Below are positions 18,429-26,218 of a stretch of 64,000 bases of DNA, piece after piece (position 1 is the first letter of the stretch; every line of letters begins with the position of its first letter). Position numbers and translations under genes: made by a program. A model generated the notes under the pieces. That model ran no database searches. It was not told the origin of the DNA and saw only the letters and a list, made by a program, of their open reading frames with translations. This DNA comes from CBFIGX01 sp965662265 (GTDB lineage: Bacteria > Bacteroidota > Bacteroidia > Flavobacteriales > UBA7430), in NCBI GenBank assembly GCA_965662265.1, contig CBFIGX010000001.1, positions 369,775-433,774 of the forward strand, given 5' to 3'.

Positions 18429-20696
18429 TTACAAACTGAAATCGTTCGTAGATTCCTCTTTTTTTTCTACAACTTCTATTGTTTTATTATCTTCTATTTT
18501 CTCTTGGTGGCTGTGAGAGTTGTCTGAACCGTGTCCTAAAATAGGTGCTATAACTAATCCTATTAAGCATGTTAATTTAATTAGTATGTTCATAGATGGC
18601 CCCGAAGTATCTTTAAATGGATCTCCAACAGTATCTCCAGTTACTGCCGCTTTGTGTGCCTCAGAACCTTTGTAAGTCATTTCTCCATTTATCTCTACAC
18701 CTGCTTCAAATGATTTTTTTGCATTGTCCCAAGCTCCACCTGCATTATTTTGGAAAATGGCCCAAAGTACTCCTGAAACTGTAACTCCTGCCATGTAACC
18801 TCCAAGCATTTCTGCTACAATTAAATTATCCATTCCAAAAATCATTGGAACAAAGGCAATAATCAATGGAAATAAAATAGCTAGTAAGCCTGGGGAAACC
18901 ATTTCTTTTAAAGAAGCTTGTGTAGAAATAGCAACGCACTTGTCATATTCTGGTTTTCCTGTTCCTTCCATTATTCCTGCAATTTCTTTAAACTGCCTTC
19001 TTACTTCATAAACCATTTCCATGGCTGCTTTTCCTACAGCATTCATTGCTAAAGCCGAGAAAACAACAGGAACCATTCCACCTATAAATAACATTGCTAA
19101 TACGGGTGCTTTAAATATATTTATACCATCAATTCCTGTGAAAGTGACATAAGCAGCAAATAAAGCTAATGATGTTAAAGCTGCTGAGGCTATCGCAAAT
19201 CCTTTTCCTGTTGCTGCTGTTGTATTACCTACTGAATCTAGAATATCTGTTCTTTCTCTTACAATTGGGTCTTGTTCACTCATTTCTGCTATACCTCCTG
19301 CATTATCAGCAATAGGACCAAAAGCGTCTATTGCTAACTGCATTGCTGTTGTTGCCATCATTGCTGAAGCTGCCATTGCAACTCCATAGAAACCAGCAAA
19401 TGCATAAGAAGCCCATATTGCTGCAGCAAATAATATCACGGTAGGGAACGTAGAAATCATCCCTGTTGCTAAACCTGCTATAATGTTTGTTCCTGCTCCT
19501 GTACTAGACTGTTGCACAATTTTTAAAATAGGTTTCTTTCCTAAACCTGTGTAATATTCTGTTACTGATGAAATTACTCCTCCCACTATTAAACCAACAA
19601 TTGTTGCATAAAATACTCGTATTGAAGTTATCTCTATTAAACCTTCTCCAAAAAAGTTCATCATCATCGATTTTGGCAACATATAAGTAACCAAAAAATA
19701 ACAAGAAATAGCAACCAACACTATTGAGGTAATATTACCTTTATTTAAAGCTCCCATAACTTGAGCTTCTTTTGCGCTATTATCCTTTATAGAAACAAGG
19801 GTTGTTCCTATTAGAGAAATTATAATACCAACGCCAGCTATAGCCATTGGTAATAAAACCGGTCCTATTCCTCCAAAAGCATCATCGATGCTTCCACCCA
19901 TATCTTTAATAATATAATTACCTAAAACCATGGCCGCTAGAACTGTTGCCACGTAGGATCCAAATAAATCTGCTCCCATTCCTGCTACATCTCCTACATT
20001 ATCACCTACATTATCTGCTATGGTAGCAGGGTTACGTGGATCATCTTCTGGAATATCTGCCTCTACTTTACCTACTAAATCTGCGCCTACATCAGCAGCT
20101 TTGGTATAAATTCCTCCGCCTACACGCGCAAATAGTGCTATTGATTCTGCCCCTAAAGAGAAACCAGCTAATGTTTCTAGTACTATGGTCATGTCATTAA
20201 CATTAGTCCAAGCACCTTCCATAAATACATTATAGAAAATAATAAAGAATGCCGTTAATCCTAAAACTGCTAATCCAGCAACTCCTAAGCCCATTACTGT
20301 TCCTCCACCAAAAGATACTTTTAATGCATTTGGAAGAGAAGTTCTTGCAGCTTGAGTTGTTCTTACATTTGTTTTGGTAGCTATCTTCATTCCTATATTT
20401 CCAGCATATGCAGAAAAAATAGCACCAAAAATAAAGGCTATCACAATCATCCAATGCGTGGAAGGAACATACAAAGAGACAATAAATAATAAGACACTAA
20501 CTACTAGTACAAAAACTGCTAGTAATCTATATTCTGCTTTTAAAAAGGCTAATGCCCCTTCATAAATATAATCAGAGATTTCTTTCATTTTACCGTCGCC
20601 TGCATCCTGTTTCATTACCCAAGATTGCTTAACATACATGTAAATAAGTCCTACTACTGCCAAAATTGCTGGCAAATAAATCATGATTGATTCCAT
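18429..20696 (-). CDS. hppA: Membrane-bound ion-pumping pyrophosphatase
   Basis: The enzyme couples hydrolysis of pyrophosphate to export of H+ and/or Na+ across the inner membrane. The 755-residue protein has about 16 membrane helices and the family motifs YTKAADVGADLVGKVE, DDPRNPATIADNVGDNVGD and DNAGGIAEMS. The motif GNTTAATGKG has alanine where K+-independent enzymes have lysine, so this is predicted to be a K+-dependent pump. In the helix reading GADLFGSYV a glycine replaces the glutamate of the DLFESY motif found in many Na+ pumps, so the ion is undecided. A highly polar C-terminal tail (about 35 residues, EKIEDNKTIEVVEKKEE) is unusual. It has its own promoter and terminator. Confidence 0.95.
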   Translation of the reverse strand: MESIMIYLPAILAVVGLIYMYVKQSWVMKQDAGDGKMKEISDYIYEGALAFLKAEYRLLAVFVLVVSVLLFIVSLYVPSTHWMIVIAFIFGAIFSAYAGNIGMKIATKTNVRTTQAARTSLPNALKVSFGGGTVMGLGVAGLAVLGLTAFFIIFYNVFMEGAWTNVNDMTIVLETLAGFSLGAESIALFARVGGGIYTKAADVGADLVGKVEADIPEDDPRNPATIADNVGDNVGDVAGMGADLFGSYVATVLAAMVLGNYIIKDMGGSIDDAFGGIGPVLLPMAIAGVGIIISLIGTTLVSIKDNSAKEAQVMGALNKGNITSIVLVAISCYFLVTYMLPKSMMMNFFGEGLIEITSIRVFYATIVGLIVGGVISSVTEYYTGLGKKPILKIVQQSSTGAGTNIIAGLATGMISTFPTVILFAAAIWASYAFAGFYGVAMAASAMMATTAMQLAIDAFGPIADNAGGIAEMSEQDPIVRERTDILDSVGNTTAATGKGFAIASAALTSLALFAAYVTFTGIDGINIFKAPVLAMLFIGGMVPVVFSALAMNAVGKAAMEMVYEVRRQFKEIAGIMEGTGKPEYDKCVAISTQASLKEMVSPGLLAILFPLIIAFVPMIFGMDNLIVAEMLGGYMAGVTVSGVLWAIFQNNAGGAWDNAKKSFEAGVEINGEMTYKGSEAHKAAVTGDTVGDPFKDTSGPSMNILIKLTCLIGLVIAPILGHGSDNSHSHQEKIEDNKTIEVVEKKEESTNDFSL

Positions 20697-20727
20697 AGTC
20701 TATACTATTTTTGTTTTTAAGAGTGCG

Positions 20728-20735
20728 CAAATATA
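20728..20735 (-). promoter_or_regulatory. -7 promoter box of hppA
   Basis: The minus strand reads TATATTTG, an exact TAnnTTTG match, 31 bases upstream of the hppA ATG. No clear TTG at -33 is visible. Confidence 0.5.
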
Positions 20736-20775
20736 AGAAAAGTATCTATTTTTTTATAAAGTTGTTTTTGAGCAT

Positions 20776-20807
20776 AAAAAAAAGACCCTAATCAGGGTCT
20801 TTTTTTT
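20776..20807 (-). terminator. Intrinsic terminator of the TlpA-like gene
   Basis: Inverted repeat AGACCCT / AGGGTCT with flanking runs of eight A and eight T. On the minus strand it begins at the TAA stop of the thioredoxin-like gene, so the stop codon overlaps the base of the hairpin. Confidence 0.88.
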
Positions 20808-22152
20808 ATAAATTACTTCTTAAAAATTTCATTACTTCTTGCTTTCCTTTTGGTTTTGCTACTATTTGCATATTTTTATCTAACACAAACCAAGAAGGAG
20901 TTTTGTTTATTTTATAATCTTTACAAACTGGCGACTGATAATTTTTAAATTGAGATACATTTTGCCAATTAAATCCTTTTTCCTCTACTGTCGTTTTCCA
21001 CTTTGTTGGATTTACATCAAGCGCTACTGCTATTACTTCTAGTCCTTTAGATTTATATTCGTTATAAACGGGTACAAATCCTGGTAAATCTCTCATACAG
21101 TGTGGACAATGAGTAGCCCAAAACATAATTATTGTATAGGTATTATTTGCGCATGTATTTTTTAGATTTACCTCTTCTCCATAGTTGTTTTTTATAGTAA
21201 AATCTGGTGGTATATTTCCTATTTGTAAGTTCTTTATTAATTCTGCTTTTTGTCTTAATAAATCATTTATTTCTATGTCGCCACATGCTTCACCATAAAA
21301 ATACTCTTCCATTATATAGGTAGCTACATCTTCTAAACCGGATCCATAAAATCCATCTAATAAGTTATAAAGTGCAAATTCAAATACCTTATCATTTGCT
21401 TTTGCTTTGTTCATTATATCATCTACAGCATTATAATAACCTACTTCTGTGTGTCCACTATGTTTTATGATGTAATCTTGAAATCTATTTGCATATACAT
21501 TTGATCTTATAAAGTTTTCGTTTGTAAATGATAAATCATCAAAATATTTTTCTTTTTCAGAAGGATTATCTGATTTTCCCGCAACCATTACTTGAGAGAA
21601 AAAAGTATTAGGATATCTGTTTATTATTCCTTGCACATGGTTAAAGAGCTCCTTTTCTTTTTTTGTTATCTCGTTGGTCATTTCGTTCACCTTTACCTCA
21701 TTTCCTTGTGATCTAAATTGACCTCTTTGCTGTTGTAAAGCTTTTATCGTTTTTTGTGTTTCTGCCTCTTTCTCCTTATATTCCCATAAAGCTTTATTCT
21801 CTTGCGATTGGATAACTTTCACGCCTTTCTCTAATCTTACCTGCGTGTATTCTATACTTACTAAGGTTTCTTTTGGATTTATTATAATATCCATAATATT
21901 ATTCTCATTAGATAAGGCAATCTTATAATATCCCTTTGGCAAAGCCTTGGTGTTAAAAACAAAAACACCATTCTGCTGGACCTTTACACTATCAATTTTA
22001 TATTTGTATTTACCTTCAGTTTTGTACAAGAAAACATCTTTGTTTGCTTGCCTTTGAACTTTTATTGTCCCTTTTAAAGTTTGCGCCTTAGCTTGACTAA
22101 AAAGAGATATACTAAAAAGCATTAATAGGGTTAAAATTATATTCTTTATCAT
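20806..22152 (-). CDS. TlpA-like thioredoxin-fold protein with N-terminal DUF4369-type domain
   Basis: The 448-residue protein has a signal peptide (MIKNIILTLLMLFSISLFSQAKAQ), so it acts in the cell envelope. The N-terminal part (about 25-130) is a beta-rich domain of the DUF4369 kind commonly fused to thioredoxins in the Bacteroidota. A charged helical middle (about 130-310) follows, then a TlpA/AhpC-type thioredoxin domain from about 315. The redox site is C349-P-H-C352 in WATHCPHCMRDLPGF, with cis-Pro in NKTPSWFVLD. It probably reduces or isomerises disulfides outside the cytoplasm; the substrate is not apparent. It stands alone, with a terminator directly at its stop codon. Confidence 0.88.
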   Translation of the reverse strand: MIKNIILTLLMLFSISLFSQAKAQTLKGTIKVQRQANKDVFLYKTEGKYKYKIDSVKVQQNGVFVFNTKALPKGYYKIALSNENNIMDIIINPKETLVSIEYTQVRLEKGVKVIQSQENKALWEYKEKEAETQKTIKALQQQRGQFRSQGNEVKVNEMTNEITKKEKELFNHVQGIINRYPNTFFSQVMVAGKSDNPSEKEKYFDDLSFTNENFIRSNVYANRFQDYIIKHSGHTEVGYYNAVDDIMNKAKANDKVFEFALYNLLDGFYGSGLEDVATYIMEEYFYGEACGDIEINDLLRQKAELIKNLQIGNIPPDFTIKNNYGEEVNLKNTCANNTYTIIMFWATHCPHCMRDLPGFVPVYNEYKSKGLEVIAVALDVNPTKWKTTVEEKGFNWQNVSQFKNYQSPVCKDYKINKTPSWFVLDKNMQIVAKPKGKQEVMKFLRSNL

Positions 22153-22788
22153 AATTCTGTGTTTAAATTAAAAACGCACTAAAATAATTAATTTTATTAA
22201 TAGCAGAACAAAACTAATAGAAACAGTTACAAACCAAACAATGAATAGAAAAATTAAGACTTATTTAACATATATTATTAATTATTTTAATTTAACAGAA
22301 AGAAACTATATGTAATTATAATAGTCTGTTTGTAACTTGTAAAAAATTAGTTACTTTTTGTTGTAAAAGAGTATTGTAAAAAAGAGTTAACAAAAATTAA
22401 TATTAAGTAAACAATATATTTATTTGAATATCAGCCCAATAAATAAACAATAAACAGCTGTTTGTAAAAAAAAATAAAGAAAAAATTAATAAAAAAATAA
22501 TAAATATTTTGTTGAAAAGACTCTTGATTAGCATTCTGAATTAAGGATAAAAAACAAAAAGATATATTGTCTATAAAAAATATTTTTTTGGGTGGATAAA
22601 ATTCATTTGAAAAGCAAGGTTTACTTTTAAAAATAAACTAACAAAAAAAAAAGATAGTAATAATATATTGTTCATAAGACGCTATTGAAAATCAAGGGTT
22701 TAAAAAAAAATAAACAAAATTATTTTACTTTGTTGAAAACCGAAAAGAGCGAAAAGAAAATATATATTTGTGTAGAAAAAAAAAGGAA
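22153..22788. other. AT-rich gene-free interval between divergent genes
   Basis: No open frame with protein-like composition is seen in these 636 bases. The interval is extremely rich in A and T with many A runs. It contains paired words such as TGTTTGTAA (near 22327 and 22457) and TTGTTGAAAA (near 22509 and 22731). It must hold the promoters of the TlpA-like gene (left) and rpiB (right). I found no good match to the DnaA box TTATCCACA. Confidence 0.6.
22763..22770 (+). promoter_or_regulatory. -7 promoter box of rpiB
   Basis: TATATTTG matches TAnnTTTG exactly and ends 18 bases before the ATG at 22789. It overlaps the alternative TTG start at 22768, which is therefore excluded. Confidence 0.55.
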
Positions 22789-23220
22789 ATGAAAGTAGCA
22801 ATAGCATCAGATCATGCAGGCGTAGAATACAAAGAAAAACTTGTGGTTTATTTAAAAAGTAAAGGAATTACAGTAAAAGATTTTGGTCCTATAAATAAAG
22901 ACAGTGTAGACTACCCCGATTATGCTCACCCCCTTGCAGAAAGTATATCAAAAAAGGAAACAGATGTAGGCGTTTTATTATGCGGATCAGGAAATGGAAT
23001 AAATATGAGCGCTAATAAACATCAGAAAGTGCGCTCTGCATTATGTTGGAAAAAAGAAATAGCAGAGTTAGCTCGACTACATAACGACGCCAATGTAATA
23101 GCCTTACCTGCACGTTTTTTATCTTTTGATGAGGCAAGAGAAATAATGGATACATTTTTAAATACCTCTTTTGAGGGAGGAAGACATTTAAGGCGTGTTA
23201 ATAAAATTTCTTACTGTTAG
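22789..23220 (+). CDS. rpiB: Ribose-5-phosphate isomerase B
   Basis: RpiB interconverts ribose-5-phosphate and ribulose-5-phosphate in the pentose phosphate pathway. The start is the ATG at 22789, preceded by AGGAA, giving 143 residues, the normal family length. Motifs are MKVAIASDHAGVEYK at the N-terminus (phosphate and substrate binding), DYPDYAHPLAESI, and the active-site segment LLCGSGNGINMSANKH with the catalytic cysteine. RALCWKKEIAELARLHNDAN continues the family pattern. It is transcribed alone and faces the GH3 gene tail to tail. Confidence 0.94.
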   Translation: MKVAIASDHAGVEYKEKLVVYLKSKGITVKDFGPINKDSVDYPDYAHPLAESISKKETDVGVLLCGSGNGINMSANKHQKVRSALCWKKEIAELARLHNDANVIALPARFLSFDEAREIMDTFLNTSFEGGRHLRRVNKISYC

Positions 23221-23729
23221 AACAAAGAATAAACCAAGCTACCTAAATAGTTCCTAAAGGTAATTTCAGTTGTTGATTTACCAAGAGAAACGAAAAGAGG
23301 AGAAGATAATCCATCAATTTGAAAAAATACAACGGCAGTATAATAGAAAATTTGTGTTTATTCTAAATCCGCCAGAGAAAAAAATATTATTATAATCATA
23401 CTTAGATAATGCACCGTCAAGCTACAATTTAGCTCTATTAAATAGAGAAGGCAGATTAAGAAAGCCGCTTTGCTAAGGGAGTTGATGTCCGTGATCTGGA
23501 AGTATTATTACCAAAGTATTGCCGCTCCAGTTTTTAGCAACAACAAAAAATAGAATCAAAAATCAAGTCTGCAACCAAAGAATAAGTGTTTAAAAGCTGC
23601 TGAGACTTTACAGCATTACTAGGAGTAAAATTATAATAAAAAAATAAAGCGTGGCACAAAAAAAGAGAGCAGCAAGAAAAGGAAGTAAAAAAAACAGGTT
23701 CGTACTTATTTAGAAAGTTATGTATCGTT
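23221..23729. other. Gene-free interval, possibly with degenerate coding remnants
   Basis: These 509 bases lie between the convergent rpiB and GH3-like genes. Only short open frames occur. Two overlapping plus-strand frames around 23440-23550 read as protein-like fragments (GVDVRDLEVLLPKYCRSSF in one, KKAALLRELMSVIWKYYYQS in another) but are broken by stops upstream, and neither has a recognisable family. No clear terminator is visible. Confidence 0.45.
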
Positions 23730-25214
23730 TTAAAGTAAGTCAACAATTTTTCGGTCGTTAGCAAGCCTCGGTACTTTATTTTGTCCACCCAGCTTACCAA
23801 TTTTCTTCATGTACTTGTTGAATGAATTTTTTGGAAGACTATTAATTTTTAATGGCTGAAGTACCCTTCCCTCAATAAGGTCTTTGTAATAGGCGTTTTG
23901 ATTTTGCAGTTCTCCGTCTATGGCGACCCTAAAATCCTTCATATTTTTAGGACTTGAAGAAAATTCAATAAACCATTCGTGGTATGGTAAACCCTTTTTT
24001 GGAGAAATTTGGGGAGCCACGGTAAATTCGTTAACACTAACATCGGGGTGAAGATCTAAAGCAAATTTTAAGGCTTGTTCTACTTCTTTTGCAATAACAT
24101 GCTCTCCAAAAGCAGAGGTAAAGTGTTTTACACGGCCAGAAACAACTATTCTGTAAGGATTTAATGAGGTAAATTGAACCGTGTCTCCAATATTATAACC
24201 CCACAAACCAGCGTTAGTATTCAATATTATAACATAATTGACACCTAACTTTACGTCTTTTATAGAAATTCTCTCAGGATTCTTTTTATGGAGGCTATCA
24301 ACAGCAATAAACTCATAAAAAATGCCATAGTCGAGCAACAACAACAAGTCTTTTTTATCATGTTTGTCTTGAAAAGCAATGAAGCCCTCTGAGGCGGGGT
24401 ATAACTCAATGCTATCTATATTTCTACCAATTAAAGCGTCAAACTTTTTTCTATATGGTTCATAATTCACGCCACCGTACACAAAGAGCGAGAAGTTAGG
24501 AAATAACTCTCCAACTTTTTTACCAGAACGATCAACAAGCTTTTCGAAGTACATTTGCACCCATGAAGGAATCCCGCTAATAAGTCTTAGGTCTTCAGGC
24601 AAAGTTTCGGTAACTATAGCCTCCACCTTAGCTTCCCAATCCTCTATACAATTTGTGTTGTATGTGGGAAGCCTATTAGCCTGAAGATATTTAGGAACGA
24701 AGTTGGCTACAATTCCAGAAAGCCGACCGCTAGGTACAATTGATGAATCGTTAAGCTCCGGAGATCCCTGAAGAAAGATCATCTTCCCAGAGATAAAATC
24801 TGTGTTACCCGAGCTTATGACATAGTGAAGAAGAGCGTTTCTTGCAGCTTGAATTTGACATTTTAAGGACACTTTAGTGAGGGGAATGTATTTTGCGCCA
24901 GATGTTGTTCCCGAGGTTTTAGCAAAGTAAGAAGGTCGTCCTGGCCATAGAACGTCTTTTTCGCCACCCCTAATACGATCTATATATTCTTTCAAGCCCT
25001 CGTAATTTCTTACAGGTACTTGCGATTTAAAACTCTCATAACTATCAATGGAATCAAAATTGTGATCCACTCCAAAACCAGTGTTTCTAGCGGCCTTAAT
25101 AAGAGAAAACAACACCTTTTCTTGTGTTTTAATTGGAGATCTGCTCCAAGAATTTGTCTTAGCAACGACAAAGCGAGCAAAAAGGCGACCAAAGAAAGAT
25201 TTAAATGACATCAA
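23730..25214 (-). CDS. GH3-family acyl-adenylating protein
   Basis: The 494-residue protein matches the GH3 auxin-responsive family, a branch of the ANL adenylating enzymes. In plants, members conjugate amino acids to acyl acids; the bacterial role is unknown. Visible family features are PSYFAKTSGTTSGAKYIPLT (the nucleotide-binding SGTTSG loop, about 97-116), LYPASEGFIAFQ, and YVIILNTNAGLWGYNIGDTV with FTSLNPYRIVVSGRVKHFTS, followed by AFGEHVIAKEVEQAL and the C-terminal NKYMKKIGKLGGQNKVPRL. It overlaps the upstream M23 peptidase gene by four bases, so the two are co-translated. Confidence 0.9.
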   Translation of the reverse strand: MMSFKSFFGRLFARFVVAKTNSWSRSPIKTQEKVLFSLIKAARNTGFGVDHNFDSIDSYESFKSQVPVRNYEGLKEYIDRIRGGEKDVLWPGRPSYFAKTSGTTSGAKYIPLTKVSLKCQIQAARNALLHYVISSGNTDFISGKMIFLQGSPELNDSSIVPSGRLSGIVANFVPKYLQANRLPTYNTNCIEDWEAKVEAIVTETLPEDLRLISGIPSWVQMYFEKLVDRSGKKVGELFPNFSLFVYGGVNYEPYRKKFDALIGRNIDSIELYPASEGFIAFQDKHDKKDLLLLLDYGIFYEFIAVDSLHKKNPERISIKDVKLGVNYVIILNTNAGLWGYNIGDTVQFTSLNPYRIVVSGRVKHFTSAFGEHVIAKEVEQALKFALDLHPDVSVNEFTVAPQISPKKGLPYHEWFIEFSSSPKNMKDFRVAIDGELQNQNAYYKDLIEGRVLQPLKINSLPKNSFNKYMKKIGKLGGQNKVPRLANDRKIVDLL

Positions 25215-26068
25215 AAAAGAATATGTTGCTCAGGGTTAATAGCGAGACCTTTGTGCCACAATTCAAAATGTAAATGTGGACCAGTACTAAATTTTCCAGA
25301 ATTACCAATAATTGCAATTACATCACCAGCCATAACAACTTCGCCCACCTCTTTTAATAAAACGGAATTGTGTTTATAGAAAGAAATTAGCTCTTTTTCA
25401 TGTTGAATAGCGATGGCATAGCCAGTTTCTGTAGTCCAGTCAGAAAAAATAACAGTACCCGAAAGGCAAGATTTTACGGCTTCGTTTTTAGGAGCAACAA
25501 CGTCAACGCCATAATGCTTAGTGCTTAAATTGAATGCATCACTAACAATGCCTTTAATCGGCGTGTAAAAGACAACATTTTTCAAACCACCAGTTTCTTC
25601 TTTTGCCTCATTAAGTATGTTGAAGCGGTCTTTTCTCTCAACAACCTCTCTATATATAGAGTCTTGTCTAGAGGGGACAAGAGCGTCGGTGTTTACGACA
25701 ACCAGCTCAACAGAGTCCTTTAATACAGAGTCGGCATCAAGTTCGCCACTCAAAACACCGTTTAATAGAGTCATTTTTTGATTTTGCAAATCAACAACAC
25801 GAATTAAGGAGTCGGTTTTAACAGAAAGACGAACTAAATCTTTAGAAAGATAGGGCGGAGAATAACCAGGAATATATTCTTTTAGCGAGGTAAAGGCAAC
25901 AATAGAAATAGCAAACAAAACCAGAAGTAAACAAAGAGACAATAGTCGAGTAACAAGCTGAAGACCACTAAAGGAACTAGACATTATTTCTTCGAAGTAC
26001 TGATCGTCTTGAACAATAAACCTAAACTTTTTTTTCAAGGCGCTGAATATGGATTCTTTTTTTTGCAC
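25211..26068 (-). CDS. Membrane-anchored M23-family peptidase (LytM-like)
   Basis: The 285-residue protein has a single membrane helix at about 36-60 (LVTRLLSLCLLLVLFAISIVAF) after a cytoplasmic N-terminus, then a linker of about 100 residues and a C-terminal LytM/M23 domain. The zinc motifs are present: HYGVD (HxxxD) and HLHFE (HxH), with GTVIFSDWTTETGYAIAIQH between them. It should therefore be catalytically competent against peptidoglycan cross-links in the periplasm. The start is shared with a divergent promoter region opposite porW, and its stop overlaps the GH3-like gene by four bases. This M23-GH3 pair is a gene order I have seen in other Flavobacteriia. Confidence 0.9.
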   Translation of the reverse strand: MQKKESIFSALKKKFRFIVQDDQYFEEIMSSSFSGLQLVTRLLSLCLLLVLFAISIVAFTSLKEYIPGYSPPYLSKDLVRLSVKTDSLIRVVDLQNQKMTLLNGVLSGELDADSVLKDSVELVVVNTDALVPSRQDSIYREVVERKDRFNILNEAKEETGGLKNVVFYTPIKGIVSDAFNLSTKHYGVDVVAPKNEAVKSCLSGTVIFSDWTTETGYAIAIQHEKELISFYKHNSVLLKEVGEVVMAGDVIAIIGNSGKFSTGPHLHFELWHKGLAINPEQHILF

Positions 26069-26171
26069 ACAGCAAATATCGGAATTTTATATATTTAGCT
26101 AGCAAAGAATATTAGAGTACCTTCCGCCACAGATAAAACACCTTATATAAGGAATAAAAGAAAAATTAAAA

Positions 26172-26179
26172 TATTTTTG
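26172..26179 (+). promoter_or_regulatory. -7 promoter box of porW/sprE
   Basis: TATTTTTG is an exact TAnnTTTG match. It overlaps the first possible TTG start codon (26177), so translation must start downstream, most likely at the TTG at 26219. Confidence 0.55.
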
Positions 26180-26218
26180 CGAATTGATAGTTTAAGTATA
26201 GAAAAACTCTGCACAAAA

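Noticed and set aside
22153..22788. Chromosomal replication origin
   Set aside because: No DnaA-box cluster is recognisable, and no origin-linked genes (dnaA, dnaN, gidA) are nearby.
23534..23800. An 88-codon minus-strand frame at the end of the GH3-like gene
   Set aside because: It overlaps the 3' end of the GH3-like gene in another frame and has a low-complexity F/S/C-rich sequence without family features.
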